This document shows, one piece after another, positions 16,485 to 25,600 of a stretch of 64,000 bases of DNA (the stretch's first letter is position 1; every line of letters starts with the position of its first letter). The stretch lies in NCBI RefSeq assembly GCF_002150735.1, contig NZ_MUKA01000038.1, forward strand, positions 1 through 64,000, written 5' to 3'. Position numbers and translations under genes: made by a program. This DNA comes from Streptomyces africanus (GTDB lineage Bacteria > Actinomycetota > Actinomycetes > Streptomycetales > Streptomycetaceae). Below the pieces are notes generated by a model that searched no databases, was not told where the DNA came from, and saw only the letters and a program-made list of their open reading frames with translations.

Positions 16485-16509
16485 GTAAGTCCGAGCTTAC
16501 AGGCGTAAG
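16485..16509. promoter_or_regulatory. Overlapping GTAAG/CTTAC palindromes upstream of the exporter
   Basis: GTAAG (16485-16489), CTTAC (16496-16500) and GTAAG (16505-16509) form two overlapping inverted repeats with 6- and 4-base centres. The array lies 20-45 bp before the exporter start, where an operator for a dimeric repressor would sit. No TetR-type gene is seen in the window, so the binding protein is unknown. Confidence 0.45.
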
Positions 16510-16580
16510 AGTGTGAGTCAATCGCTCGTGGTGCCAACTCGGCCCGGCAGGCCGGCACTTGGTCCACATCCGGCCACGCA

Positions 16581-16623
16581 ACACGGAACCCCGCCCCCCG
16601 GTTTCGGGGCGCGGGGTCCGTGT
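16581..16623 (-). terminator. Hairpin terminator after the beta-propeller gene
   Basis: A long near-perfect GC-rich inverted repeat (arms start with ACACGGA and end with TCCGTGT) with one small bulge, 20 bp beyond the stop of the secreted protein gene. It would end leftward transcription from the diaminobutyrate operon before the exporter promoter. Confidence 0.75.
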
Positions 16624-16642
16624 CGACATCCGAAAGGCCAGG

Positions 16643-17758
16643 TCAGGCGGTCATCGGGAGCTTGGCGAAGAAGTAACTACTGGACGACGAGGTGTCCTTG
16701 GAACCGGCGGCCCACAGGGCGCCGTCCGGGCCGGTCGCCAGCGCCCCCACGGTCAGCGGAGCCGCCAGCGGACCCTCCGCCTCGGACCAGGCCGAGCCGT
16801 TCCAGCGCTGCAACGTCACGCCCGTCCCCGCGACCCATACCTCGGTGGTGCCGTATGCCGCCAGCTGCGTGACCTCGGACGCGCTGGAAGAGGCCGGGTT
16901 CCGGGCGGACCACGCGCTTCCGTTCCAGACGGCCACGGCGCCCCGGTTGGCGGCCGACCCCGCGGCCCAGCACTGGCCGCCCTTGACGAGCAGCGAGGTC
17001 ACCTGGCCCGCAGCGGATCCGAACGGGGCGGGCAGCACGGTCCACGAGGATCCGTTCCAGCGCATCACCAGGGATCTGCGTGCGCTGCCGGTGCCGACGG
17101 AGCCGGCGACCCAGACGTCGTTCGCCGCCACGACCTGAACGGTGAGCAGACCGGCGGTTCCGAGCGTGCTCGGCAGGCTCACCGGGGCCCAGCTCGAACC
17201 GTTGCGGCGCACCACGGCCGGTACGTCGACCGACTGTTTCGCCGTGCCGACCACCCAGACGTCGTTCCCGGTGCCGGAGACCTGGCGCGGCCGGGCGAAG
17301 GACTCGGCTCCGGTCATGCTGTCGGTCCAGGCCGTGCCGTCCCAGTGCAGCAGCTGGGGCACGTCAAGCAGCTGCGCCCGGTCCCACTTCTCGCCCACCG
17401 CCCAGGCGTCGGCGGCGCCGGTGACCGTGATGCCGTTCAGCGGTCTGGTGTCCGCGGCGAACCTGCTCCCGCTCCACCCCGTCCCGTTGAAGCTCCAGAC
17501 GAGCGGGTCCTGCTCGATCGGGCCCATGGGGCCGTCCATGAAGTAGTTGACCGTTCCGAGGGCCTTGGCCGTGCCGTTCGCAGCGACGCTGATCCGGCTG
17601 AACCTGCACCAGGAGGTCGGCCCCGGGTCGACCGGGAAGACCTGCCACTGCGCCGCCCGGGTCGCGGCGGACGCCACGCCGGGCAGCGCACCGCCGATCA
17701 CCATGGCCGGTACGACGGCCGCGGCGGACCGCAGAACGCTTCGTCGGCTGACTGTCAT
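16643..17758 (-). CDS. Tat-exported beta-propeller-like protein
   Basis: A 371-residue exported protein. The N-terminus MTVSRRSVLRSAAAVV is a twin-arginine signal (SRRSVL) with an Ala-rich h-region and a likely cleavage after VASA. The mature part holds six or seven repeats built on W-N/D-G-S/T-x-W followed by a V/A-W-V-A/V-G strand, the signature of a WD-like or Kelch-like beta-propeller. No catalytic motif is recognisable. It follows the PLP/ATP-grasp gene by 58 bp in the same direction and is probably co-transcribed. A secreted binding protein within a peptide cluster could bind, store or protect against the product; that role is speculative. Confidence 0.82.
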   Translation of the reverse strand: MTVSRRSVLRSAAAVVPAMVIGGALPGVASAATRAAQWQVFPVDPGPTSWCRFSRISVAANGTAKALGTVNYFMDGPMGPIEQDPLVWSFNGTGWSGSRFAADTRPLNGITVTGAADAWAVGEKWDRAQLLDVPQLLHWDGTAWTDSMTGAESFARPRQVSGTGNDVWVVGTAKQSVDVPAVVRRNGSSWAPVSLPSTLGTAGLLTVQVVAANDVWVAGSVGTGSARRSLVMRWNGSSWTVLPAPFGSAAGQVTSLLVKGGQCWAAGSAANRGAVAVWNGSAWSARNPASSSASEVTQLAAYGTTEVWVAGTGVTLQRWNGSAWSEAEGPLAAPLTVGALATGPDGALWAAGSKDTSSSSSYFFAKLPMTA

Positions 17759-17816
17759 CGTCTCTTCTCCTCTGTTGGTGGACGCTGGTGCGCGGACGGC
17801 CGCGAGCCGGTCCGGT

Positions 17817-20072
17817 TCACCGTTCCCGCAGTTCGATCCGGATCAGTGCGGCGGCCCGGTCGAGGGCCTCGACGACCGCCGCCCGGCTGTCGCCGACGGC
17901 GACGATGTGGCCGATCCGCCCGTACGCGTCCGTGGGCGGAGCGATCCGCGCGCCCGGGGTGGCGGTGACCGTCACGCGCTCCACGCCCGGGAGGGCCCGG
18001 GCCTCCTCCAGCCCGGCCACGCGCTCCAGCACGCCCTGTTCGGCGGGCAGGAGGAACTGGATTCCGGCATGGCGCGCGAAGCCGTCGGGCAGCAGCGGTT
18101 CGGTTCCGCCGGCGTAGGCCACCTGGGCCGCGAGCAGGTCGACACCGGTGGCGAGGCGGTAGAGCTCGGGGATGAGGCCGCCCGCGAGCCTCGGGTTGAT
18201 CTCGACGACGGCACTGCCGGTCGCGGTGTGCTTCACCTCGGTGTGGCTCGGGCCACGGCCGAGGCCGGTCGCGGCCAGTGCGGCCGACACCGTCGCGGTC
18301 ATCTCCCGTGCCGCCTCGGCGGGCAGGTCGGCGGGCACGAGGTGCCGGGATTCCACGAAGTGCGGGGCGCCGGTCACGGTCTTCTCGGTGATGCCGATCA
18401 GCCGGTGCACACCGTCGACGCCGAACATCTCCACGCTGTACTCGGGCGCGTCCAGATACTGCTCGACCAGTGCGCGGCCCGCCATGGCCTGCCCACGTCC
18501 GTTGGTGGTCCGGGCCGTGATCTCCGCGGCCAGCTCGGCGGCCTGCTGCGCGGAGTCGCAGCGGCGCACCCGCGTCGAGCCCGAGTCGTCGACCGGCTTG
18601 ACCACGCAAGGCGTACCGAGCCGGTCCGCCGCCGCGGCGGCGGACTCCGCGTCCTCGACCACCTCGAACCGCGGCTGTCCGATCCCGGCCCGCCGCAGGA
18701 CGGCGCGCAGCCGCCCCTTGTCCCGGCAGCCGGCTATCGCCTCGGCCCGCTCCGCGGGCAGTCCCACCGCGGTGGCCAGCGCGGCGGCCGCCACCAGGTA
18801 GAACTCGCTGGTCGTGGAGACTCCGGCGACGCAGCCGGGCTCGAACGCCTTGGTCACCGCCCGGACCAGCGCGTCGGTGTCGTTGGTGTCGCAGTCCACG
18901 ACGGTCGCGCCGGACCCGGCCAGCCCCGCGTACCGGGTGGAGTCGCCGGTCACGAGCACCGGCTCGTAACCGGCGTCCGCCGCGATCCGCAGCGCCAGCA
19001 TGCCGGTCCCGGTGGTGTTGGACTCCACGAAGACGAACGCCGGTCGCGGCGCGTCGGCGCGGTTGCGGCGGAACGACCAGCTGCGCACCTCCGTGCCGTC
19101 GAGGACCTGACGCGGCACCGTGGCGACCGGCAGGCGCCGCAGGTCCTTCTCGGTCCAGTGCGCGTCACTGTGCACGGTGTCGGCGTAGCGGTCCCCGCGG
19201 TCCGGGAAGATGCCGACGACGGTCGTGCCCGGCGTGGCCCGGGCGGCCATGGCGCCCAGCACCCGGTACACCGACCCGGAGGTGTTTCCGGCGAACAGCT
19301 TTTCCTCACGGGCCAGTTCGCGGGTGGCGGCGAAGGCCTCGTGGTCGTTGAGCCAGTGGACCTCGTCGATCAGGGAGTGGTCGAGGTTCTTCGGGTGCAG
19401 GCTGTTGCCCAGCCCGCTCTGCAGCCGCTTGGGGCGGTCGGGCTGGCCGAAGAGCACGCTGCCGACGCAGTCCACCCCGGCCACGTACAGCTCCGGCAGG
19501 GACTCGCGCAGGACCCGTGACGTGCCGCACAGCGAACCGCCGCTGCCCACCGCGCCGACCAGGACGTCCACCGTGTCCAGATCGGCGAGCAGTTCCTGGG
19601 CCAGGTACCGGTAGGCGGCCGGGTTCTGCGGGTTCTCGTACTGCCGTGGCCAGAACGCGCCCGGGTTGCGGTCCATGATCTCCCGCAGCCGGGTCAGCCG
19701 GGCGCCCTGCCAGCCGTGGGCGTCCATCGCGGGCACCACGTGCACCGCACAGCCGAGTGCCTCCAGCTTGGCCAGCGTCGTGCGGTCGATCCGCGGGTCG
19801 GTGACGATGTGCACCGGGTGACCGAGTGCGGTGCCCACCAGGGCGACTCCGAGGGCCATCGTGCCCGAGGAGCTCTCCACGATCGGGGCGCCCTCGGCCA
19901 GCTCCCCCGTCGCGCGCGCCTCGGTGATGATCTGCTTGGCCACCCTGTCCTTCATCGCGAACAGGTTGTTCATCTCGAGTTTGGCGTAGACGCGGACGTC
20001 CCGGTCGGCCCCCAGTGTCAGACGCACCAGGGGTGTGTGGCCGATGGCCTCGATCACGTTCTGGCTCAGCAT
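17817..20072 (-). CDS. Cysteine-synthase-like PLP enzyme fused to an ATP-grasp ligase
   Basis: A 751-residue fusion. Residues about 1-320 are a fold-type II PLP enzyme of the cysteine synthase/SbnA group: Schiff-base Lys in FAMKDRVA, substrate loop SSGTMA, phosphate loop GSGGSLCG. Residues about 350-751 are an ATP-grasp ligase: VVKPVDDSGSTRV nucleotide site and EINPRLAGG metal-binding motif. With the neighbouring kinase and lyase I infer beta-replacement on O-phospho-L-threonine with an amino donor such as aspartate, feeding the lyase to release 2,3-diaminobutyrate. Similar gene trios are described, to my recollection, in friulimicin-type and pacidamycin-type clusters. The role of the ATP-grasp half is unclear: it could ligate the donor or build a dipeptide. 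Confidence 0.85.
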   Translation of the reverse strand: MLSQNVIEAIGHTPLVRLTLGADRDVRVYAKLEMNNLFAMKDRVAKQIITEARATGELAEGAPIVESSSGTMALGVALVGTALGHPVHIVTDPRIDRTTLAKLEALGCAVHVVPAMDAHGWQGARLTRLREIMDRNPGAFWPRQYENPQNPAAYRYLAQELLADLDTVDVLVGAVGSGGSLCGTSRVLRESLPELYVAGVDCVGSVLFGQPDRPKRLQSGLGNSLHPKNLDHSLIDEVHWLNDHEAFAATRELAREEKLFAGNTSGSVYRVLGAMAARATPGTTVVGIFPDRGDRYADTVHSDAHWTEKDLRRLPVATVPRQVLDGTEVRSWSFRRNRADAPRPAFVFVESNTTGTGMLALRIAADAGYEPVLVTGDSTRYAGLAGSGATVVDCDTNDTDALVRAVTKAFEPGCVAGVSTTSEFYLVAAAALATAVGLPAERAEAIAGCRDKGRLRAVLRRAGIGQPRFEVVEDAESAAAAADRLGTPCVVKPVDDSGSTRVRRCDSAQQAAELAAEITARTTNGRGQAMAGRALVEQYLDAPEYSVEMFGVDGVHRLIGITEKTVTGAPHFVESRHLVPADLPAEAAREMTATVSAALAATGLGRGPSHTEVKHTATGSAVVEINPRLAGGLIPELYRLATGVDLLAAQVAYAGGTEPLLPDGFARHAGIQFLLPAEQGVLERVAGLEEARALPGVERVTVTATPGARIAPPTDAYGRIGHIVAVGDSRAAVVEALDRAAALIRIELRER

Positions 20073-20121
20073 GTGCGCTCTCTCTTCCCATCCCTGCGCC
20101 GGGCCGGCGACGCGCCGGAGT

Positions 20122-21057
20122 TCATCGGTCGAAGCTCAAGGTCCGGTACACCGTGACGTTGCCGACCAGTTCGGAGCACGCGCTCGCGGCGTCCACCAGC
20201 CGCTGCGGATACGAGGGGTCGGCCGTGTCGAGGAGGACGCCGAGGCAGGTCCCGCTGTGGCCGACCACCACGCCGAGCCCGCCGACCTGCCGGCAGATGC
20301 CGATCATGTCGTCGAGCGTCCTCTTGGGGCGCAGCACCTGGTTCATCAGGGCGCTGCGCGTGGCCACCGCGCCCACTTCGGCGAGGTCGGCACCGGCCAC
20401 GGCCCCGGCCATCCGCGCCAGCAGCCGCGCGTACTCCGCCCGGTCGGCGGCGGAGAAGGGCTTCGGGATGCGGTTGAAGGCGATCGTGTCGATCTCGCCG
20501 CCCTCGTCGGCACCCACCACGGTCATCGACGGCAGGGACCCCAGCTCGGTGTGGAGGGCCACCCGGCGGTGGTAGAACGCCACGATGCCGGGGTACAGCA
20601 CGCCGTCGGTGGGCTCGATCCGGGCCAGCAGCGACTCGATCCGCCGGGGCGGCATCGGTTCGCCCAGCGCGTTGGCCACCGCGCGTGCCGTCGCCACCAG
20701 GTCCGCGGACGAGCTGGCCAGTCCCTTGCCCTCGGTCAGGGTGCTCGCGATGGTCAGTACCCCGCCCATCGGCGTCGCCGAGGACTGCATGATCATCCTG
20801 GTGAGCCGGAGCGCCTTGTGCTTGTGCGCCGGCTGGACCTCCAGCACGTCGGTGCCGGGCATGCCGTGGAAGGTCACCCGGGCCCAGCGGGCGATGGGAA
20901 GGGTGACCAGGAAGTCGCTGTTCTCCTCGGGCAGTACGCCCTGAAGCAGCTCGCCGAACGTGCCGGACGCGGTACTCATCCCCGTCACCGCGGTGAACGG
21001 CGCCGGGTCGCGCCCCGGGACGTCCTGCCGCAGGACGGTGTCAGGGGACCTCACCAC
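20122..21057 (-). CDS. GHMP kinase, PduX/L-threonine kinase-like
   Basis: A 311-residue GHMP-family kinase. The N-terminal ASGTFGELLQG matches the PduX-type GTxGELxQG motif, and the phosphate-binding loop is EGKGLASSSADL. PduX phosphorylates L-threonine to O-phospho-L-threonine with ATP. Here that would activate the beta-hydroxyl for substitution by the adjacent PLP enzyme. Its GTG start overlaps the lyase stop by 7 bp, so it is translated from the same operon. A homoserine-kinase role is the alternative, but the PduX motif and the neighbours favour threonine. Confidence 0.88.
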   Translation of the reverse strand: MVRSPDTVLRQDVPGRDPAPFTAVTGMSTASGTFGELLQGVLPEENSDFLVTLPIARWARVTFHGMPGTDVLEVQPAHKHKALRLTRMIMQSSATPMGGVLTIASTLTEGKGLASSSADLVATARAVANALGEPMPPRRIESLLARIEPTDGVLYPGIVAFYHRRVALHTELGSLPSMTVVGADEGGEIDTIAFNRIPKPFSAADRAEYARLLARMAGAVAGADLAEVGAVATRSALMNQVLRPKRTLDDMIGICRQVGGLGVVVGHSGTCLGVLLDTADPSYPQRLVDAASACSELVGNVTVYRTLSFDR

Positions 21058-22601
21058 TCCTGCCGTCCCTCCGGTCCGTCGAGCAACCGGTCGACTTCGG
21101 CCGCCGCCTCCTCGATGTCCGCCCGCCGGCCGTTCCAGCGCCTTTCGAGTGCGTCGAACGCCGTCTCCTGTTCGGCCAGCAGGGACCGTACGGCCTCCGG
21201 GTGGGCCGAGCCGTCCGAGCGCTTGGCCGTCAGTCCACCCGGCACGCTCATCGCCTCGGCGAGCAGGTCCGCGGCGTTCTCGGCCGCGTGCCCCTCCGCC
21301 GCCAGCACCGTGTCGAGCAACGCGCCGTCGGGCTTCGCGGGCGGCAGCCCGCGCTCGACGGCCAGGACGATGTAGCGCCCGGCGACCACCTGGGCGGTGC
21401 GCCAGGGGACCCCGGCCCGCAAGGTCAGCAGATTGGCGAGCGTGAACCCGCCCAGGTACTCGCTCTCACAGGCCTCGCGCATCCGGTCCTCCCGAAACCG
21501 CAGGTTCTCCAGCACCGCTCCGAACAGCCGCAGGACCGACCCGACGGCGTCGAAGGCGGCGGGCACCCCCGCCCCCGCCTCCTTGGAGATCTCGACGGAG
21601 TTGCTGTACGGGGTGGAGCGCTGTGCGGTGGCGATGGCCGTGTAGGCCGCACCGAGATGCGCCGTACGGCCCCGGATCCGCTCCAGCACCGGGTAGTTCT
21701 TCTTCTGCGGCATCGCGGAGGAGATGCCCGACCAGTGGTCCGGCAGCTCGATGAAGCCGTATCCCGCGCTGCCCCAGGTCATCAGGTCGGTGACGAAGCG
21801 GCTCAACGCGACACCCAGCAGGGAGAACTCCGCGCAGGCCTCCAGCGCCCAGTCCCGCTGCGCCACCGCCCGCAGCGCGTGCGTACGGACGTCGGTGAAG
21901 CCCAGCAGCGAGGCCATCCGGGCCCGGTCCCAGGGGAGTTCCTGCCCTGCCATCGCTCCCGCGCCCATCGGCGAGGCGTCAGCGGTCCGGTACACCGACT
22001 CCAGCCGCTCCAGGGTGTGCAGCACCTGGTCACAGAGTGCCGCGAGGTAGAACCCGGGGCTGATCACCTGGGCCGGCTGCATGTGGGTGTAGCCGGGCAT
22101 GGCCTGTCCCGCGCCGCGCCCGGCCGACCGGTGCGCGGCACGGCCGAAGGCGATCAGCTCCTGGGCGCACTCCAGCAGCCGCGCACGGCCCTGCATCAGC
22201 TGGGCGGTGGCCTGCAGGTCGTTGCGGCTGCGGTCGACGTGCCACGCCGGCGGCAGCGCGGCCAGCCGGCGGGCGACATGGCGCTCCAGGGTGAAGGCGA
22301 TGTCGCTCATGCTCTCCCCGGCCTCCCGGGCGATGGCCTCGGGAGTGACCCGGTCGAGCAGGTCGGTGATGGCGCCGACCTGGGCGCCGTCCAGCAGGCC
22401 GAGCCGGCGGTACTCCAGCAGCAGCACCTTCTCCAGTTGGACGTACCAGGGCAGCAGGGCGTCGATCTCGAAGCGGAGCTGCGGCTCGAGCACCTCGGTG
22501 CGCAAGAGCGCGTCGGGGCCGGAGGCGATCCGTCCGGTCAACCCGCCCGCACCACTGGAACTGGCCGTCGGCACAGGGTCGTTGGGCATGCGTTTCCTCA
22601 C
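21051..22601 (-). CDS. Argininosuccinate lyase-like enzyme
   Basis: A 516-residue member of the fumarase/aspartase/argininosuccinate lyase superfamily. The signature loop reads ISSAMPQKKN, with the catalytic serine, but the following residues are YP instead of the usual PD. Members eliminate fumarate from N-succinyl-type adducts. In this operon it would release 2,3-diaminobutyrate from an aspartate-threonine adduct formed by the PLP enzyme. Start ATG 22601 overlaps the NRPS stop as ATGA, and the 3' end overlaps the kinase start. True arginine-biosynthetic ArgH is unlikely given these neighbours and the altered loop. Confidence 0.85.
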   Translation of the reverse strand: MRKRMPNDPVPTASSSGAGGLTGRIASGPDALLRTEVLEPQLRFEIDALLPWYVQLEKVLLLEYRRLGLLDGAQVGAITDLLDRVTPEAIAREAGESMSDIAFTLERHVARRLAALPPAWHVDRSRNDLQATAQLMQGRARLLECAQELIAFGRAAHRSAGRGAGQAMPGYTHMQPAQVISPGFYLAALCDQVLHTLERLESVYRTADASPMGAGAMAGQELPWDRARMASLLGFTDVRTHALRAVAQRDWALEACAEFSLLGVALSRFVTDLMTWGSAGYGFIELPDHWSGISSAMPQKKNYPVLERIRGRTAHLGAAYTAIATAQRSTPYSNSVEISKEAGAGVPAAFDAVGSVLRLFGAVLENLRFREDRMREACESEYLGGFTLANLLTLRAGVPWRTAQVVAGRYIVLAVERGLPPAKPDGALLDTVLAAEGHAAENAADLLAEAMSVPGGLTAKRSDGSAHPEAVRSLLAEQETAFDALERRWNGRRADIEEAAAEVDRLLDGPEGRQEW

Positions 22602-25600
22602 GGGGACGAAGGGGCGGTTCGGTTCAGCGCGGTCAGCACCGCGTCTTTCGCGTCGGCCGCCCGCGTGCGCGGGAAGTGCGCTCCCCCGCCCGGCAGCCGG
22701 CGGTGCGTCACCTCGTCGGAGAGGAGCCGCCAGTCCCAGTGACCGTGGCCCGGGTCTCCGGCCGCCGCGTCCGGGCCGTCCTCAGCGGCGACGAGTTCGA
22801 TGCCCGCCTTGACGCGGTGGGTCTGCGGGTCCTGCCGGGCGGCCAGCAGGAAGTCCCCGGACGACCGCACGTCGTGCCGGTAGGCGGGTCCGAGCAGCCG
22901 GGCCCGCTCGGGCTTGAGCCCGTCGAACTCCACGTACGCGCCCTCGCGCAGCAGGCCGGCGGCGACGTCCTGGTCGCTCATGGCACGGGTCCGGTCCATG
23001 CTCGCCCGCACCCCGGCCGGCCAGCCCGGGCCGGCACCGCCGACCAGGACCCGGCGCGGCGCCGACGGGCCGTCCTCCAGCAGCCGGGCCAGGGCGAGCG
23101 CGGGCGCCGCCCCCTCCCGCTGGCCCCACAGCACGAGCGGTACGGCAGTCAGCCGGTCCAGCTCCTGCGCCACCCGGCGCGCCACTTCCGGCACCTCCGC
23201 CAGATCCTGCGCGCCGGGGACGAAGTCGTGTCCGGGCAGCTCGACGCCGTACACCTCGACGCCGCTGGGAGCGAGTTCCCGTGCCAGCGCGAGGAAGTTG
23301 ACGGCGTTGCCGCCGGCGCCGGGGAAGCAGACCAGGCGGCCCTCGGGCACGGTCCGGCCCGCGAGGGCACCCGTCAGCGGGCGGAGCAGGCCTGCTCCCG
23401 GCCCCTTCGGTGACGCGTCCCGGCCCGCGAGGGCACCCGTCAGCGGGCGGAGCAGGCCTGCTCCCGGCCCCTTCGGTGACGCGTCCCGGCCCGCGTCGAC
23501 GACGGCGGCGAGATCGGACAGCACGGGGTGGGCGATGATCTGGGCCAGCGAGACGAGGCGGTCCAGCTTCACGACGAGCCACGTCGCCGCGAGCGACGTA
23601 CCGCCGAGCGAGAAGAAGTCGTCGGCCCGCCCGATGCTCTGCAGCGGTACGTTGAGCGCCTCGGCCCAGGCCATCGCGAGGCGCTGCTCGGTGCGCGTGG
23701 TGGGCGCCGTGCTGGGCACGCCGGCATGCCCGAGCGTGGCGGCCAGCTCGGTGAGCACCTTGCGGTCCACCTTGCCGTTGCCGCTGACCGGCAGCGCGTC
23801 GAGCCAGTGGCAGTACGCGGGGATCATGTAGTCCGGCAGATGGCGGGCCAGGGCGGTCCTGACGCTGTCGGCCTCGCGGCGGACGGCGCCGACCAGGAAG
23901 GCGACCAGGACCCGGTGCCGGTCGCCCGCCCCCGAGGCGACGACGACCGCGTCCTTCACCTCGTCCAGGGCCATCAGCCGGTTCTCGATCTCACCGGTCT
24001 CGACACGGAATCCGCGGATCCTGACCTGCTGGTCGCGGCGGCCGAGGAACTGGAGCCGGCCCCCGGGCAGCCAGCGCCCGAAGTCGCCCGTCCGGTACAT
24101 CCGCTGCCCCGGCCGGAACGGATCGGGCGAGAACGCGGCCCGGGTCCGCTCGGTGTCGTTGACGTAGCCACGGCCGACCGCGACACCGGAGAAGACGATC
24201 TCTCCGGTCGCACCGAGCGGCACCAGCCCGCCCTGCTCGTCCAGCACGTACCCGTGCACGTTGCGGCGCATCCGGCCGAGCGTGACGGGCCCGCGCTCCG
24301 GCACCCGGTCGAGGAATTCGTGCATGGTGTCGTCGCAGACCTCGGTCGCACCGTACGCGTTGACCACCCGGATGCCCGGACAGCGGGCGAACCAGCGCCG
24401 CAGCAGCGCCGGTTTCAGTTCCTCCCCCGTCACCGACACGGCGCGCAGCACGCCGAGAGCGCGGGGGCCGCGTTCCAGGGCCGTGATCAGCGCGTCGAAG
24501 TAGGACGGGACGAACTGTGCGACGGACACCCGCGACGCGGTCAGCTCCGTGACGAAGCGGTCCGGGTCCAGGAGCACGTCGGTGTCGACGATGCGTGAAC
24601 TGCCGCCGGTCAGCAGGGGGGCGATGAGCTGCCAGAGCGAGATGTCCAGGGACTGGGCGGCGGTCTGCGCCACCACGTCGCCGGGGCCGAGGCCGAGGTC
24701 GGCGACCTTCATCAACAGGTGGTTCAGCAACCCCGCGTGCTCGCACATGACGCCCTTCGGCGTGCCGGTGGAGCCCGAGGTGAAGTAGATGTAGGCGAGC
24801 CGGCGGGGCGCCAGTGGCCGGCCGGGGTTGCCGGCCCGCGCGTCCGGGCCGTGGCTCCCGGTTCCGGCGCACAGGGCCGCGGCGTCCAGGGGCCGGGGCG
24901 CGTCCCCGTCTTCGGCGCTGGTCTGCGGGACCTCACCGTCTCCGAGCACGAACCTGCATCCGGCGCCGTCGAGTTGAGCGGCGATCCGGGCGGCCGGGAG
25001 GTCCGGCTGCACCGGGAGGTAGCAGCCGCCCGACTTGAGCAGGCCTATCGTGGCCGCCGCCCATTCCAGGCCGCGCTCCATGACGACGGCCACCACGTCC
25101 TCGTCGCGCAGCCCTTCCGCCAGCAGCGCGTGGGCGATGCGGTTGGCGCTCGCGTTGAGCCGGTCGTAGGTCCATGACCGGCTCCCGTGCGACACCGCGA
25201 CCGCGTCGGGCGTCGCCCTGACCTGTTCCTCGAACCGCTCGACGAACAGCCTCCCGTCGAAGGGCTCCGCCTCGCCCGCCAGCCCGTAGATCTGGAAGTG
25301 GCGTTCGTCCTCGGCGAGCAGGCTCCGTTCGCCCGCCGGGGCGTCGGGATGGGCGGCCAGCAGTTCCAGGGCCCGTCCGTGGTAACCGACGATCCGGGTC
25401 AGGTGCTCCTCGGACAGGACGTCCGAACGGGACCGGGCGCTGACCGTGACACGGTCCGCGCGCACGGCGATGCGCACCCACAGCGGCGGTGCGTCCTCGG
25501 GTGCCGGATCCGTGGCGGACACGTCCAGCACGGATTCGTGGTGCGGCCCCGAGGCCAGGCCCGGCGCCGGGGCGCGCCGGCTCGCCTCCTCGGCCTGCCG

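Noticed and set aside
16465..16629. N-terminal extension of the MMPL exporter to 803 residues
   Set aside because: The extension crosses the palindromic promoter region and part of the upstream terminator, so it cannot be the native start.
21051..22601. Primary arginine-biosynthesis argH
   Set aside because: The signature loop is altered after PQKKN, and the gene is translationally coupled to an NRPS and a threonine-kinase-like gene rather than to other arg genes.
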